Positions 9,954 to 22,659 of a stretch of DNA of 64,000 nt are shown here, in pieces (the first letter of the stretch is position 1; the number at the start of each line of letters is the position of its first letter). The notes under the pieces are model-generated. The model had not been told where the DNA came from and ran no database searches. It was given only the letters and a program-made list of their open reading frames with translations. The stretch spans positions 310,001 through 374,000 of the forward strand of contig JACTAT010000050.1 in assembly GCA_014526335.1 (NCBI GenBank), read 5' to 3'. The position numbers were made by a program, and so were the translations under genes. Source of the stretch: Chrysaora quinquecirrha. Its lineage: Eukaryota > Cnidaria > Scyphozoa > Semaeostomeae > Pelagiidae.

Positions 9954-11527
9954 TTTGTGGATTTTGCTTTTGATCTACCGCCTTTCAGTTCAAGTGGTTT
10001 CCGTAGAGATGTTGCAGGTAAGAGAGGAACATAGTGGTCTTTTCTGTTAGGAATTATGCCATTTAATAAAAACTCAATAGGAACCATTGCACAACGTAAG
10101 ATGTGGATACTTTCGCTGCTAGATGAATTCAACCTTGGCTGGACAGAGCAGTTAAAAAGCTTCTCGTTAAAGTCAAGCCTATCTTCATTTTTTATTGGAA
10201 AACAGCTCTCTATTGGCCGTTTGATTACATTTGATAATGAGAGAAGACTCAAAAATGATGCAGACTCGTTATTTTTGGCTGTATTTAAGTATTCGGAAAG
10301 AACAGCAGGAATTCTATCAAGTTTCTGATACTTTTCTGATGATTTAAAAGACACAGATGAAAGGAAAGCTGTGTCCTCAGATAAAAATGCACCTTGTCTA
10401 TGTGCATTAATTATAACTGGATGTGGTGCATAATAATCAGGATTCAAAGCAATCTCAATGCTTGAGATACACCTCTATGACAAGAAGATAAACTCTCATT
10501 GCCAATTAAAGCAATTGAGCAAGCATTAAACAGACAATTTCCATCATCACTTGTTCTATAAAAAAATATGACAGACAGACATGTAGAGCCACAGAAAACT
10601 ATTGCATTTGATATCATGGAGGTACATTAGAAGATTGTAAAACAAACAATTTTGATGAAACAAATTAAAAATCAAATATTTTTGGCAAGGATGTACAGCC
10701 ATGGCTTCTTGAATTCATCAGAAAAAAGAAGGAAATAATCTATATTAAAAGAGATTTACCAGTCAGTTTTGACACAATCAAGAAATAAGTGTCTGAATCC
10801 TTGAAAAATGTAAAAACTGTAATATGCTGTTTTTGAAAACCTTATAAGTTTCAATAATGCAAGATTATGTGAAGAAGGAGATAGTCTAATCTAATACCTA
10901 TCAGGCTCGCACGTGTAGATTAGAATCATTCAGTGACATGACATTAAAAAGCACATTGGAGGAGACATTTCAAGGTTTTTGTCAATGAGGATTGTGTTTT
11001 CCGTGCTTCAACATGAATTTATCAACTGTATATTGAAAGTTTTTTGAAATTTATATAGTAATTTCTAATTTTTTGAAATAGTTTTTGGTGCGAAAAAATG
11101 GGCAAATCCACCCCACTACCCTTAGCCTTTTTAGGCCTATCAAATATGATTAGGCTCTAGGCCTCAGCTCATTAAGCCTAGCCTTACTATATAGGCTCTT
11201 AGGATATATGAATAAGTGTAACAACGTATCACATAGTGTTGAGGGTGGAAAGCCAGTAATTTCTTGGCAATCTACTTACTTAGAAGGTTGAAAATTGTTT
11301 GCACGGGTTTTCTGACTGGCTGGGAATTGCAAACGAGCAAATTCACAAGGCACCAGCAACGCATCTCCCGTTTTTGAAGCCCTTCTTGCTATTTCATCCC
11401 GTAAAAATGTCTTCTCTTGACTTTTAATATCATTTAAACAATTAATATTGATTTCGTTTAGACTATCTCCTCCTTTGAAAAGCTTTTGTAGCCTATCAAG
11501 ACCAGTTTCTACAAATCTGGCCGCCAT
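9941..11527 (-). pseudogene. two-exon OTU-domain cysteine protease-like gene with a frameshift
   Basis: Exon 1 runs 11527-11280 (MAARFVETGLDRLQKLF...), ending in phase 2 at a perfect GTAAGT donor (11279-11274). Exon 2 begins at 10555 after a T-rich tract and ATAG acceptor. Splicing joins ...FQPS to KTSDDGNCLFNACSIALIG, where DGNC-LF-A is the catalytic-Cys motif of OTU proteases (Cys codon 10536-10534). After ESLSS (about 10483) the frame must shift near 10475 to reach CISSIEIALNPDYYAPHP and the long frame to 9941. That part has the family's later landmarks: FLSLLSLSNVIKRPI and KDHYVPLL, whose His (10036-10034) fits the catalytic His. OTU proteins of this type are common in mobile-element-rich invertebrate genomes (from memory). 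One frameshift leaves it broken unless it is a sequencing error. The 724-bp intron (10556-11279) holds no gene. Confidence 0.7.
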
Positions 11528-11833
11528 TGCTAGAAACCAATGCTGTCTGATCTGACTCTGAGACTCTGATTGATCTGATCTTCAATTCAATCACAATATC
11601 ATGTGACCCTATGATTTGAATCACCACGATGTGATCTAATGGCTGGAGAGCAACATTCAATCAGTCACCAGTGCTCCCGCCAGAATATCTGGACTAAAGA
11701 GGTAATATGATTGGTCAATGAAGTACTTTGCGGAAATCGAGCACCAGTGGAGCCTGCAATCATTTGCTGTGAGAGATATATTTCAAACATCACTGGTGCT
11801 GCCGCCAGAATCAAATTGGGCAATCAAAATCAT

Positions 11834-12932
11834 AGGCAGGGAATTTTCCATAACAATCTGACTTTCAACCTAACTTTTAATTTTATTACACATTCTGGGT
11901 AAATCGATAGCGCTGATTACGAATCCGAGATGGGCCCTGTGAAATTTTGACCGGAAGTTGGACTTTTTGATGACGTCATCAAAGTGCCTTTTTTGCCCTT
12001 TGACTGCGATATCTCTCTACTAGTGCATCCAAGAAGGTCGATAAGTACAAATTAGAATTCTCCTGATTTAGAGCTTTCGAATGATGTATAATGAGTTCGA
12101 TTTTACTCAACTTTAGCCAAATCATGATGTCATCACGATGACGTCATCGTCGTAAAAAATTCTTATTTTGGTAAAAAATTTTGCATGGAAACTGTACATA
12201 TCAACATTAATAGTAGAAAAAAGTCATGGTATATGTACTTGATCACATTTAAAAAAATTTACCGTGGATAATGGATGCGCATTACTGTAATTGGTTTTCC
12301 ACTTAGGTCAGTGTGGCAAATTTGCTTGAAACATGTTCCAACTATGTGGGACCTTTATGTGGCTTCAATGATTGCTTGAAGAGTGTAAATGTTCCCATTT
12401 CTCATATGTTATTCAATTAAGATATCAGTTGCAAAGTAAGACACAAACGGCACAAATAAACATACCAATGCCAGCAAATCATTATTAAAATGGCTATGGC
12501 AACGTAAGAGTTGCTTAAATACAAGCAAGTACAGATGCAATTGCCTTATTCTACTATTTATGTTGATAGGTACAATTTCCACGCAAAATTTTTTACCAAA
12601 ATGAGAATTTTTTACGACAATGACGTTATCGTGATGACGTCATGATTTGGGTAAAGTTTAGTAAATTGAACTCAATTATATATCATTTGAAAGCTCTAAG
12701 TCAGGAAAATCCATATTGCAATTATGAACCTTCTTGAATGCACTAGTAGAGAGATATTGCAATCAAAGGTCAAAAAAGGCTCTTTGATGACGTCATCAAA
12801 AAGTCCAACTTCCTTTCAAAATTTCACAGGGCCCATCTCGGATTTGGAATCAGCGCTATCGATTTACCCAGAATGTGTAATAAAATTCAAAGTTAGGTTG
12901 AAAGTCAGATTGTTATGGAAAATTCCCTGCCT
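11834..12932. mobile_element. 1.1-kb foldback element with inverted arms of about 400 bp
   Basis: The left arm (11834 to about 12244) and right arm (about 12525-12932) are inverted copies, mostly matching, with scattered substitutions and small indels. The outer ends are AGGCAGGGAATTTTCC and its exact inverse. Inside come matched blocks around ATCGATAGCGCTGATT, GGGCCCATCTCGGAT, GATGACGTCATC (itself a palindrome, CRE-like) and GTGATGACGTCAT. The central 280 bp is not inverted. No clear target duplication beyond a shared T/A at the ends, and no ORF. It looks like a foldback or long-TIR non-autonomous transposon. Its right end is 263 bp from the 3' end of the Rep gene. Confidence 0.8.
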
Positions 12933-13195
12933 ACCATATCTGTATACTATGATTGAAGGAAGAACCTGTAATCATGCAATCAAACGTTCATTTTCACATG
13001 ATTCGCAGAAAAGCTGCGCAGTCCTGAGAATGTTTTGGCACAGAGAAAAACGTCATAGAGGTTGGAAGTGTTGAATTAAATTTGATGCAATGAGGTCATG
13101 AATTCTTGAGGAACAGAAATAAAAAATCATTATCTCAATATTTGAAGGTTTTAATACATTATTTTAATATCAGTCATAAGATCATATTATTACAT

Positions 13196-14584
13196 TTATA
13201 TTTGAAAAAAATGTTGACTAGACCCTGGAGATCTGACTGGTTCTTCAGCTACACTCGCGCTAGTCTGGATCCGCCCCTGTTGTAGAAGCATTGTGGCGAA
13301 GCAATGACCACAGGAGGGGACTGTTTTTTGGCTGTGGATGTCAAACTGATGTTTGAACGTGAAAATACACCAACGAACACTCATCATTTCTGTTTCACGC
13401 TCGTCGATCATAGAGCTTCTCACATATGAGATTGGAGCTTTTGCTGTGGCAAATACTGGTGTTTCTTTGCTGAATTCAATGTCTTGGCTGTATGTTGTTT
13501 TCGGTGCAGCGAAGTTGACAACATGGCCTTCTAACAGCAGGAGCATATCACTCCATGGCAAAATGACTGGAGACCATCTAAAGTCATTCAGAAAAATGAC
13601 TTCCTTATCTTCTGCACCAAGCCAGGCGTACGAACAAGTTACTGGAGACAAAAACGTATTGTAAACAACCCTTAGAGGGTCAAGAATGAACGTTTTGCAA
13701 CAGTTCGCAGGACCAGTAATGTATATATTACGGCCCTTGCCGCAACCCATGACAAGCAACTTTATTATGGCATCAGCAAAGACTGCCTTATCGATGGAAT
13801 TTTTGTCTAAGATGTCTAAGGCACATGCCAGCCATTCACCTTTGCAGATACATGGATTGCTTATTTGCTGTTCCATTATTTCAAGCCTTGACATCTTAGA
13901 TGGCTGGATTTTTTCACTGGCTGTCTCGACTTCCCATACTGTGTCCAAGAGCTCCTTCACTTTCTTTTCGCTCCTGTTAAAGACAAACTCATACAGACGA
14001 TGATCACCACTTCTTAATGTTGACTTAGCTAAAGCAAGAAGACCAACGCGTGCATGAATTTTCTTGGAGACGATAATACTCGCAACTTCAGTGTTTGACA
14101 GACGTTTCAACTTCTTGGACTTTTTGGTGCCCTTTTTGGCCCTACCTCTTGCAGCGATAGCTCTTGTGGCATTGGCAGTTCTAGGCTCTCTTACTACCTG
14201 AGGATGGTTGGGACTTTTGAGAACTTGGTCGTCTTCCTTCATGACGTTATTGTCCGCAGAGAAATCACCAGCATGATCGGAAAAGTGGAGGACGATATTA
14301 TAATTCTCTGTTATATGATCTTTCACTTTAGCCCAACGCTTTGCCTTTTCCAGAAGAATGGCCATGTGGAAATGATAACTGCCGTTCTTATGCTGCTCTT
14401 TACAACATGCCCATTGAATAACTGTTGACTTTGTAGCAGACTGGAATGATTCTACAGTAGCAGACGCAAACGTTTCTCTATCGAACAACTCTAAATCGGC
14501 ATGACTGTATGTTATTCAAAAGGCTTGTTTAACACTATTACTTGCTAAGCTTACTAAATCTTTGTTTTCATCGCAACTAGCCAT
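13196..14584 (-). pseudogene. parvovirus NS1-like Rep (HUH nuclease + SF3 helicase), endogenous and broken
   Basis: An ATG at 14584 opens 22 codons, then an in-frame TGA (14518-14516) interrupts, and the same frame continues 440 codons to 13196. The long open part has no early ATG (its first usual alternative start is TTG at 14488, residue 1 below). Residues 39-41 are H-F-H, the HUH metal-binding motif of rolling-circle Rep nucleases. About 40 residues on, where a catalytic Tyr would be expected before V-x-K, the residue is Asn81 (codon 14248-14246). Residues 259-266 GPANCCKT form Walker A, 297-302 VIFLND Walker B, 320-335 the B' region and 343-353 motif C, so the SF3 helicase looks complete. 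Residues 112-130 form a Lys-rich possible nuclear signal. The last 25 residues look like run-on. Known members sit in Rep-type mobile or endogenous parvovirus-like elements of invertebrates. The stop and the missing Tyr suggest an inactive copy. No capsid gene is seen nearby. Confidence 0.7.
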
Positions 14585-15164
14585 ATCGTTAATATTAGAA
14601 CTCAATTGCACTTTCTAACTTCAACTACTGTTGTGTCTAATTGAAAATTCGAATTTCCACAGTTAAGCCGCCCCTAGCATTGCCTCGATTCCAATATTTC
14701 ACACAGCCTCGATTTCAAGAGCATTGGCGTGGCTTTCTTTAATAAAGGCCCTATCCCTCTCATATAATAACTGCTCTGCTGCTTCTCCTTCACAGAATAG
14801 CAGTCGTGATGCATGATTTAAGATATTGCAACACCTTAACTATAAGTCTATCAGATGTGTAATCATTTTGACAATTATCAGCAGTAAGTCTTGATGCACT
14901 GAATAGAATCTAGTTGCTACATGCATATAACTGATGTCCACGTTCTTCACTATCTATATGTGCTGTTTTACTGTTTGGAAGACTACAAATCTGTTTATTG
15001 AGCATATTGGAAGCGCTCTACCTCCAAAATGTTCTGCTCTGTCTTTTTTGCACCTCAATAAGCAAGATAAAGGAAAACAGACCATTCAACCAATGAAAAG
15101 GCCCCCAAATTACATCATACACTTAATATGGAATAAACTGTAAAATATACAATGTTAAAAATAT
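14585..15164. other. gene-free spacer between Rep gene and satellite
   Basis: Possible 5' flank of the Rep gene. GCCTCGATT is repeated directly (14682 and 14706). The short plus-strand open frame 14934-15143 is not recognisable. ATGTATGTACAACAT words at 15168-15195 mark the transition into the satellite. Confidence 0.4.
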
Positions 15165-15629
15165 CAACATGTATGTACAACATGTATGTACAACATTAAG
15201 CATAAGCATTCGACCTTGCTATAGCCTCATGTACAACATCAAGCGTAAGCATTCGCCCTTTCTATAGCCTACTGTAAAATATCAAGCATAAGCATTCGCT
15301 CTTGCTATAGTCCAATTTACAACATCAAGCATAAGCATTGGCTCTTGTTATACCCTAATGTACAACATCAAGCATAAGCATTGGCTCTTGTTATACCCTA
15401 ATGTACAACATCAAGCATAAGCATTAGTTCTTGCTTAAGCCTAATTTACAACATCAAGCATAAGCATTCGCTCTTTCTACAGCCAAATGTACATAATCAA
15501 GCTTAAGCATTCGCTCACGCTATAGCCTAGTGTACAACATGAAGCATAAGCATTCGCTCTTGCTATAGCCTAATGTTCAACATCAAGTAAAAGCATTCGC
15601 TCTTGCTATAGCCTAATGTACAACATCAA

Positions 15630-18600
15630 GCATAAGCATTGGTTCTAGTTATAGCCTAATGTACAACATCAAGCATAAGCATTCGCTCTTGTTATAGCCT
15701 AATGTACAACATCAAGCATAAGCATTCGCTCTTGCTTTAGCCTAATGTTCAACATCAAGTATAAGCATTGGCTCTTGTTATAGCCTAATGTACAACATCA
15801 AGCATAAGCACTAGCTCTTGCTATAGCCTAATGTACAACATTCACCATAAAAATTCTCGCTTGCTATAGCCTAGTCTTAGCAGATGAAGCATAAGCACCC
15901 ACTCTTCCTATAGCGCAATGTAGAACACAAAGCATAAGCATTCGACCTTGCTATATCCAAGTGTACAACATCAAGCATAAGTATTCCCTCTTGCTATAGC
16001 CTAATGTACAACATCAAGCTTAAGCATTGGCTCTTGCTATAGCCTCATGTACAACATTAAGCATAAGCATTGGACCTTGCTATAGCCTCATGTACAACAT
16101 CAAGCGTAAGCATTCGCCCTTTCTATAGCCTAATGTACAAAATCAAGCATAAGCATTGGCTCTTGTTATACCCTAATGTACAACATCAAGCATAAGCATT
16201 GGCTCTTGTTATACCCTAATGTACAACATCAAGCATAAGCATTAGTTCTTGCTTAAGCCTAATTTACAACATCAAGTATAAGCATTCGCTCTTTCTACAG
16301 CCAAATGTACATAATCAAGCTTAAGCATTCGCTCACGCTATAGCCTAGTGTACAACATGAAGCATAAGCATTGGCTCTTGCTATAGCCTAATGTTCAACA
16401 TCAAGTATAAGCATTCGCTCTTGCTATAGCCTAATGTACAACATCAAGCATAAGCATTGGTTCTAGTTATAGCCTAATGTACAACATCAAGCATAAGCAT
16501 TCGCTCTTGTTATACCCTAATGTACAACATCAAGCATAAGCATTAGTTCTTGCTTAAGCCTAATTTACAACATCAAGCATAAACATTCGCTCTTTCTACA
16601 GCCAAATGTACATAATCAAGCTTAAGCATTCGCTCACGCTATAGCCTAGTGTACAACATGAAGCATAAGCATTCGCTCTTGCTATAGCCTAATGTTCAAC
16701 ATCAAGTAAAAGCATTCGCTCTTGCTATAGCCTAATGTACAACATCAAGCATAAGCATTGGTTCTAGTTATAGCCTAATGTACAACATCAAGCATAAGCA
16801 TTCGCTCTTGTTATAGCCTAATGTACAACATCAAGCATAAGCATTCGCTCTTGCTTTAGCCTAATGTTCAACATCAAGTATAAGCATTGGCTCTTGTTAT
16901 AGCCTAATGTACAACATCAAGCATAAGCACTAGCTCTTGCTATAGCCTAATGTACAACATTCACCATAAAATTCTCGCTTGCTATAGCCTAGTCTTAGCA
17001 GATGAAGCATAAGCACCCACTCTTCCTATAGCGCAATGTAGAACACAAAGCATAAGCATTCGACCTTGCTATATCCAAGTGTACAACATCAAGCATAAGT
17101 ATTCCCTCTTGCTATAGCCTAATGTACAACATCAAGCTTAAGCATTGGCTCTTGCTATAGCCTCATGTACAACATTAAGCATCTTGCTATAGCCTAAGCA
17201 TTGGACCTTGCTATAGCCTCATGTACAACATCAAGCGTAAGCATTCGCCCTTTCTATAGCCTAATGTACAAAATCAAGCATAAGCATTGGCTCTTGTTAT
17301 ACCCTAATGTACAACATCAAGCATAAGCATTGGCTCTTGTTATACCCTAATGTACAACATCAAGCATAAGCATTAGTTCTTGCTTAAGCCTAATTTACAA
17401 CATCAAGTATAAGCATTCGCTCTTTCTACAGCCAAATGTACATAATCAAGCTTAAGCATTCGCTCACGCTATAGCCTAGTGTACAACATGAAGCATAAGC
17501 ATTGGCTCTTGCTATAGCCTAATGTTCAACATCAAGTATAAGCATTCGCTCTTGCTATAGCCTAATGTACAACATCAAGCATAAGCATTGGTTCTAGTTA
17601 TAGCCTAATGTACAACATCAAGCATAAGCATTCGCTCTTGTTATACCCTAATGTACAACATCAAGCATAAGCATTAGTTCTTGCTTAAGCCTAATTTACA
17701 ACATCAAGCATAAACATTCGCTCTTTCTACAGCCAAATGTACATAATCAAGCTTAAGCATTCGCTCACGCTATAGCCTAGTGTACAACATGAAGCATAAG
17801 CATTCGCTCTTGCTATAGCCTAATGTTCAACATCAAGTAAAAGCATTCGCTCTTGCTATAGCCTAATGTACAACATCAAGCATAAGCATTGGTTCTAGTT
17901 ATAGCCTAATGTACAACATCAAGCATAAGCATTCGCTCTTGTTATAGCCTAATGTACAACATCAAGCATAAGCATTCGCTCTTGCTTTAGCCTAATGTTC
18001 AACATCAAGTATAAGCATTGGCTCTTGTTATAGCCTAATGTACAACATCAAGCATAAGCACTAGCTCTTGCTATAGCCTAATGTACAACATTCACCATAA
18101 AATTCTCGCTTGCTATAGCCTAGTCTTAGCAGATGAAGCATAAGCACCCACTCTTCCTATAGCGCAATGTAGAACACAAAGCATAAGCATTCGACCTTGC
18201 TATATCCAAGTGTACAACATCAAGCATAAGTATTCGCTCTTGCTATAGCCTAATGTACAACATCAAGCTTAAGCATTGGCTCTTGCTATAGCCTCATGTA
18301 CAACATTAAGCATAAGCATTGGACCTTGCTATAGCCTCATGTACAACATCAAGCGTAAGCATTCGCCCTTTCTATAGCCTAATGTACAAAATCAAGCATA
18401 AGCATTGGCTCTTGTTATACCCTAATGTACAACATCAAGCATAAGCATTGGCTCTTGTTATACCCTAATGTACAACATCAAGCATAAGCATTAGTTCTTG
18501 CTTAAGCCTAATTTACAACATCAAGTATAAGCATTCGCTCTTTCTACAGCCAAATGTACATAATCAAGCTTAAGCATTCGCTCACGCTATAGCCTAGTGT

Positions 18601-18790
18601 ACAACATGTAGCATAAGCATTGGCTCTTGCTATAGCCTAATGTTCAACATCAAGTATAAGCATTCGCTCTTGCTATAGCCTAATGTACAACATCAAGCAT
18701 AAGCATTGGTTCTAGTTATAGCCTAATGTACAACATCAAGCATAAGCATTCGCTCTTGTTATAGCCTAATGTACAACATCAAGCATAAGC
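15630..18790. repeat. higher-order satellite repeat of about 1,118 bp, about three copies
   Basis: The landmark CCTCATGTACAACATTAAGC occurs at 16043, 17161 and 18292, spacings of 1,118 and 1,131 bp; 1,118 is 26 x 43. The second copy carries an extra ATCTTGCTATAGC insertion near 17180, which accounts for its 13 additional bases. The order of variant monomers is the same in each copy. Confidence 0.8.
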
Positions 18791-20270
18791 ATTAGCTCTT
18801 GCTATAGCCTAATGTACAACATTCACCATAAAAATTCTCGCTTGCTATAGCCTAGTCTTAGCAGATGAAGCATAAGCACCCACTCTTCCTATAGCGCAAT
18901 GTAGAACACAAAGCATAAGCATTCGACCTTGCTATACCCTAGTGTACAACATCAAGCATAAGTATTCGCTCTTGCTATAGCCTAATGTACAACATCAAGC
19001 TTAAGCATTGGCTCTTGCTATAGCCTCATTTACAACATTAAGCATAAGCATTCGACCTTGCTATAGCCTCATGCACAACATCAAGCGTAAGCACTGGCCC
19101 TTTCTATAGCCTAATGTACAACATCAAGCATAAACATTCGCTCTTGCTATAGCCTAATGTACAACATCAAGCATAAGCATTGGCTCTTGTTATACCCTAA
19201 TGTACAGCCTCAAGCATTAGCATTGGCTCTTGTTATACCCTAATGTACAACATCAAGCATAAGCATTAGCTCTTGCTTAAGCCTAATTTACAACATCAAG
19301 CATAAGCATTCGCTCTTTCTACAGCATAATGTACATAATCAAGCTTAAGCATTCGCTCACGCTATAGCCTAGTGTACAACATGAAGCATAAGCATTGGCT
19401 CTTGCTATAGCCTAATGTACAACATCAAGCATAAGCATTGGTTCTAGTTATAGCATAATGTACAACATCAAGCATGAGCATTCGCTGTTGCTATAGCCTT
19501 TATACGTTATCAAGCATAAGCATTCGCTCATGCTATAGCCTAATCTACAACGTCCACCATAGAAATTTTTGTTTGCTATATCCTAGTCTTAGCAGATAAA
19601 GCATGAGCACCCACTCTCCCTATAGCGCAATGTAGAACACTAAGCATAAGCATTCGCTTTTGTTACAGCCTTGTTTACAACATCAAGCATAAGTAATCGC
19701 ACTTACTATAGCGTTATGTACAACATCAAACATAAGCTTTCCCTCTTTCTATAACCTAATGTACAACATCAAACATAAGCATTAGCTCTTGCTATAGCCT
19801 AATGTACAACATCCACCATAAAAATTTTCGCTTGCTATAGCCTAGTCTTAGTTGATAAAGCATGAGCAACTACTCTTCCTATAGTGCAGTGCAGAACACT
19901 AAGCATAAGCATTCGCTCTTGTTACAACCTAATTTACGACATCAAGCATAAGCATTTGCTCATGCTATAGCTTAGTCTACAACATGAAGCATAAGCAATC
20001 GCTCTTGCTATAGCCTAATGTTCAACATCAAGCATAAGCATTCGCTCTTGCTATAACCTAATGTATAACATCAAGCATAATCATTAGCTCTTGTTATAGC
20101 CTAATGTACAACATCAAGTATAAGCATTCTCTCTTGCTATAGCTTCATTTACAACATCAAGCATAAGTAATCGCACTTGCTATAGCCTCATGTACAACAT
20201 CAAGCATATGCATTCCCTCTTTCTATAACCTAATGTGCAACATCAACCATAAGCATTCCCTCTTGCTATA
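18790..20270. repeat. satellite segment duplicated 3,870 bp downstream, copy 1
   Basis: Monomer order and private variants (for example ATGCACAACATCAAGCG and CCTTTATACGTTATCAAGC) recur at about 22660-24140. Offset measured at one landmark: 19051 and 22921, that is 3,870 bp or 90 x 43. The copy also includes monomers with GAGCAACTACTCTTCC. Confidence 0.75.
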
Positions 20271-20329
20271 GCCTGGTGGACAACATGAAGCATAAGCACC
20301 CACTCTTCCTATAGCGCAATGTAGAACAC

Positions 20330-22340
20330 AAAGCATAAGCATTGGTTCTAGTTATAGCCTAATGTACAACATCAAGCATAAGCATTCGCTCTTGTTATAG
20401 CCTAATGTACAACATCAAGCATAAGCATTCGCTCTTGCTTTAGCCTAATGTTCAACATCAAGTATAAGCATTGGCTCTTGTTATAGCCTAATGTACAACA
20501 TCAAGCATAAGCACTAGCTCTTGCTATAGCCTAATGTACAACATTCACCATAAAAATTCTCGCTTGCTATAGCCTAGTCTTAGCAGATGAAGCATAAGCA
20601 CCCACTCTTCCTATAGCGCAATGTAGAACACAAAGCATAAGCATTCGACCTTGCTATATCCAAGTGTACAACATCAAGCATAAGTATTCCCTCTTGCTAT
20701 AGCCTAATGTACAACATCAAGCTTAAGCATTGGCTCTTGCTATAGCCTCATGTACAACATTAAGCATAAGCATTGGACCTTGCTATAGCCTCATGTACAA
20801 CATCAAGCGTAAGCATTCGCCCTTTCTATAGCCTAATGTACAAAATCAAGCATAAGCATTGGCTCTTGTTATACCCTAATGTACAACATCAAGCATAAGC
20901 ATTGGCTCTTGTTATACCCTAATGTACAACATCAAGCATAAGCATTAGTTCTTGCTTAAGCCTAATTTACAACATCAAGTATAAGCATTCGCTCTTTCTA
21001 CAGCCAAATGTACATAATCAAGCTTAAGCATTCGCTCACGCTATAGCCTAGTGTACAACATGAAGCATAAGCATTGGCTCTTGCTATAGCCTAATGTTCA
21101 ACATCAAGTATAAGCATTCGCTCTTGCTATAGCCTAATGTACAACATCAAGCATAAGCATTGGTTCTAGTTATAGCCTAATGTACAACATCAAGCATAAG
21201 CATTCGCTCTTGTTATACCCTAATGTACAACATCAAGCATAAGCATTAGTTCTTGCTTAAGCTTAATTTACAACATCAAGCATAAACATTCGCTCTTTCT
21301 ACAGCCAAATGTACATAATCAAGCTTAAGCATTCGCTCACGCTATAGCCTAGTGTACAACATGAAGCATAAGCATTCGCTCTTGCTATAGCCTAATGTTC
21401 AACATCAAGTAAAGCATTCGCTCTTGCTATAGCCTAATGTACAACATCAAGCATAAGCATTGGTTCTAGTTATAGCCTAATGTACAACATCAAGCATAAG
21501 CATTCGCTCTTGTTATAGCCTAATGTACAACATCAAGCATAAGCATTCGCTCTTGCTTTAGCCTAATGTTCAACATCAAGTATAAGCATTGGCTCTTGTT
21601 ATAGCCTAATGTACAACATCAAGCATAAGCACTAGCTCTTGCTATAGCCTAATGTACAACATTCACCATAAAATTCTCGCTTGCTATAGCCTAGTCTTAG
21701 CAGATGAAGCATAAGCACCCACTCTTCCTATAGCGCAATGTAGAACACAAAGCATAAGCATTCGACCTTGCTATATCCAAGTGTACAACATCAAGCATAA
21801 GTATTCGCTCTTGCTATAGCCTAATGTACAACATCAAGCTTAAGCATTGGCTCTTGCTATAGCCTCATGTACAACATTAAGCATAAGCATTGGACCTTGC
21901 TATAGCCTCATGTACAACATCAAGCCTAAGCATTCGCCCTTTCTATAGCCTAATGTACAAAATCAAGCATAAGCATTGGCTCTTGTTATACCCTAATGTA
22001 CAACATCAAGCATAAGCATTGGCTCTTGTTATACCCTAATGTACAACATCAAGCATAAGCATTAGTTCTTGCTTAAGCCTAATTTACAACATCAAGTATA
22101 AGCATTCGCTCTTTCTACAGCCAAATGTACATAATCAAGCTTAAGCATTTGCTCACGCTATAGCCTAGTGTACAACATGAAGCATAAGCATTGGCTCTTG
22201 CTATAGCCTAATGTTCAACATCAAGTATAAGCATTCGCTCTTGCTATAGCCTAATGTACAACATCAAGCATAAGCATTGGTTCTAGTTATAGCCTAATGT
22301 ACAACATCAAGCATAAGCATTCGCTCTTGTTATAGCCTAA
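20330..22340. repeat. second block of the 1,118-bp higher-order repeat
   Basis: The same landmark occurs at 20746 and 21863 (1,117 bp apart), with the same order of variants as at 15630-18790. At about 22340-22350 a truncated junction (CCTAATG|CGCTCTTGC) cuts the last copy short. Confidence 0.75.
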
Positions 22341-22659
22341 TGCGCTCTTGCTATAGCCTAATGTACAACATTCACCATAAAATTCTCGCTTGCTATAGCC
22401 TAGTGTTAGCAGATGAAGCATAAGCACCCACTCTTCCTATAGCGCAATGTAGAACACAAAGCATAAGCATTCGACCTTGCTATACCCTAATGTACAACAT
22501 CAAGCATAAGTATTCGCTCTTGCTATAAAGCATTCGCTCTTGCTATAGCCTAATGTACAACATCAAGCATAAGCATTGGTTCTAGTTATAGCCTAATGTA
22601 CAACATCAAGCATAAGCATTCGCTCTTGTTATAGCCTAATGTACAACATCAAGCATAAG

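Noticed and set aside
11660..11815. CACCAGTGCTCCCGCCAGAAT and CACTGGTGCTGCCGCCAGAAT echo
   Set aside because: Only about 20 bases with mismatches and no further structure; may be flank of an old element but too short to call.
13353..14428. Plus-strand open frames opposite the Rep gene
   Set aside because: Shadows of the Rep coding frame; no motifs.
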